The notes below the pieces were generated by a model. That model had not been told where the DNA came from. It searched no databases and saw only the letters and a program-made list of their open reading frames with translations. The position numbers were made by a program, and so were the translations under genes. A stretch of 7,993 bases of DNA from Alistipes sp. (GTDB lineage: Bacteria > Bacteroidota > Bacteroidia > Bacteroidales > Rikenellaceae), in contig JAFYQY010000141.1 of NCBI GenBank assembly GCA_017559685.1, forward strand, positions 1-7,993. Reading direction: 5' to 3'. The first letter of the stretch is position 1, and the number at the start of each line of letters is the position of its first letter. Shown piece after piece: positions 7,244 to 7,993 of this stretch.

Positions 7244-7993
7244 ATGAAAAAGATTTTGCTATTTATTCTGGCCATTAGCCTTATTTTACCGCTAAATGCT
7301 GCTCCTAAAAAGGAGGTGGCAAAGAGCGTGGATATCTGTGTATATGGCGGAACTTCGCTCGGTGTTATTGCTGCTTACACTGCAAAGAAGCAGGGAAAGA
7401 GCGTTTTGCTCATCGAGCCTACTACTCACATCGGCGGAATGTCGTCGGGTGGTTTGGGAATGACCGACATCGGTAACAAGTATGTTGTGAAAGGTCTTGC
7501 CCTTGATTTTTATCGTCGACTTGGTACTCACTATGGTTCGTTGGAGAAGTGGGTATTCGAGCCACATGTTGCCGAGAAAATCTTCAAGGATTACATTGCC
7601 GAGGAGAATATCGAGGTTTGGTGTAATCGCCGCATTGTTGCCGCAAAGAAGGAGGGCGACCGCATCGCAAATATCACTCTCGAGGACTCTGCTGCTCCCG
7701 GAAAGAAGGGCAATGTTGTAGTTGAGGCAAAAGTCTTTATCGACTGTACCTATGAGGGTGATTTGATGGCTCTTGCAGGAGTTTCTTATACCGTTGGTCG
7801 TGAGGATAATAAGGTCTATAACGAGGAGTACAACGGTGTGCAGGTTCGACGCAAGCATCAGTTTACTGTAGATGTAGATCCTTATGTTATTCCGGGAAAG
7901 AAGAGCAGCGGTCTGCTTTGGGGTGTCAACAAAAAGTCTGTTTTGCCAACAGGTTCGGGCGACAAGAAGGTGCAGGCCTACAACTTCCGCATC
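7244..7993 (+). CDS. Exported FAD-dependent oxidoreductase, N-terminal part (runs off the window)
   Basis: The first 250 codons are open to the window edge with no stop. The start ATG 7244 gives a Sec signal peptide (MKKILLFILAISLILPLNAA, cut near residue 20) with no twin-arginine motif. The FAD-binding Rossmann entry spans about 29-58: V33-Y-G-G-T-S-L-G40, then a helix and VLLIEP ending the second strand with E58. H62-I-G-G-M-S-S-G-G follows, a typical flavin contact of the FAD_oxidored (PF12831-like) group. A second signature at 167-186 (DCTYEGDLMALAG...GRE) and QAYNFRI at 244-250 also fit that group. Such proteins occur widely in Bacteroidetes polysaccharide-use loci, mostly uncharacterised, sometimes labelled xanthan-lyase-like. 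The predicted role is oxidation or reduction of an extracytoplasmic substrate. The C-terminal half, which would show any extra binding domain, is outside the window. Confidence 0.85.
   Translation, partial: MKKILLFILAISLILPLNAAPKKEVAKSVDICVYGGTSLGVIAAYTAKKQGKSVLLIEPTTHIGGMSSGGLGMTDIGNKYVVKGLALDFYRRLGTHYGSLEKWVFEPHVAEKIFKDYIAEENIEVWCNRRIVAAKKEGDRIANITLEDSAAPGKKGNVVVEAKVFIDCTYEGDLMALAGVSYTVGREDNKVYNEEYNGVQVRRKHQFTVDVDPYVIPGKKSSGLLWGVNKKSVLPTGSGDKKVQAYNFRI

Overview
The window looks like chromosome of a member of the Bacteroidales. The evidence is the gene families (BACON domains, GLUG repeats, MetallophosN/MetallophosC-type phosphoesterases, the 21-residue Bacteroidetes-type LRR), start codons preceded by A-rich sequence rather than a clear Shine-Dalgarno, and lipoproteins with a long N/G-rich tether. 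Frequent tcg, ctc and gag codons would suit a moderate-GC gut genus such as Alistipes or a relative. That genus guess is inference only.

All recognisable genes lie on the + strand. From left to right: (i) the last few codons of an upstream gene (stop at 54-56); (ii) a leader of about 80 bases with a UUCG-capped hairpin; (iii) a lipoprotein calcineurin-like phosphoesterase (136-1845); (iv) a larger exported paralogue carrying an N-terminal GLUG-type repeat solenoid (1870-4734); (v) a small exported SGNH/GDSL-type esterase (4780-5412); (vi) a lipoprotein with two BACON-like domains, one EF-hand loop and twelve or thirteen leucine-rich repeats (5437-7200); and (vii) the first 250 codons of an exported FAD-dependent oxidoreductase that runs off the right edge (7244-7993+). 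Gaps between the full genes are 24, 45, 24 and 43 bases, with no convincing terminator or promoter inside, so this reads as one operon.

Every product starts with a signal peptide: two lipoprotein type, three Sec type I. The cluster therefore encodes a cell-envelope or surface set: two phosphate-ester hydrolases, one acyl-ester hydrolase, one redox enzyme and one or two binding scaffolds (BACON/LRR protein, GLUG solenoid). The simplest reading is a system that attacks a phosphorylated and acylated glycan or lipid outside the cytoplasm. The substrate cannot be told from the sequence. No SusC/SusD pair, glycoside hydrolase, regulator, mobile element, CRISPR array, tRNA or rRNA is visible within the window. 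Coding density is high and no stretch over 300 bases lacks a gene.
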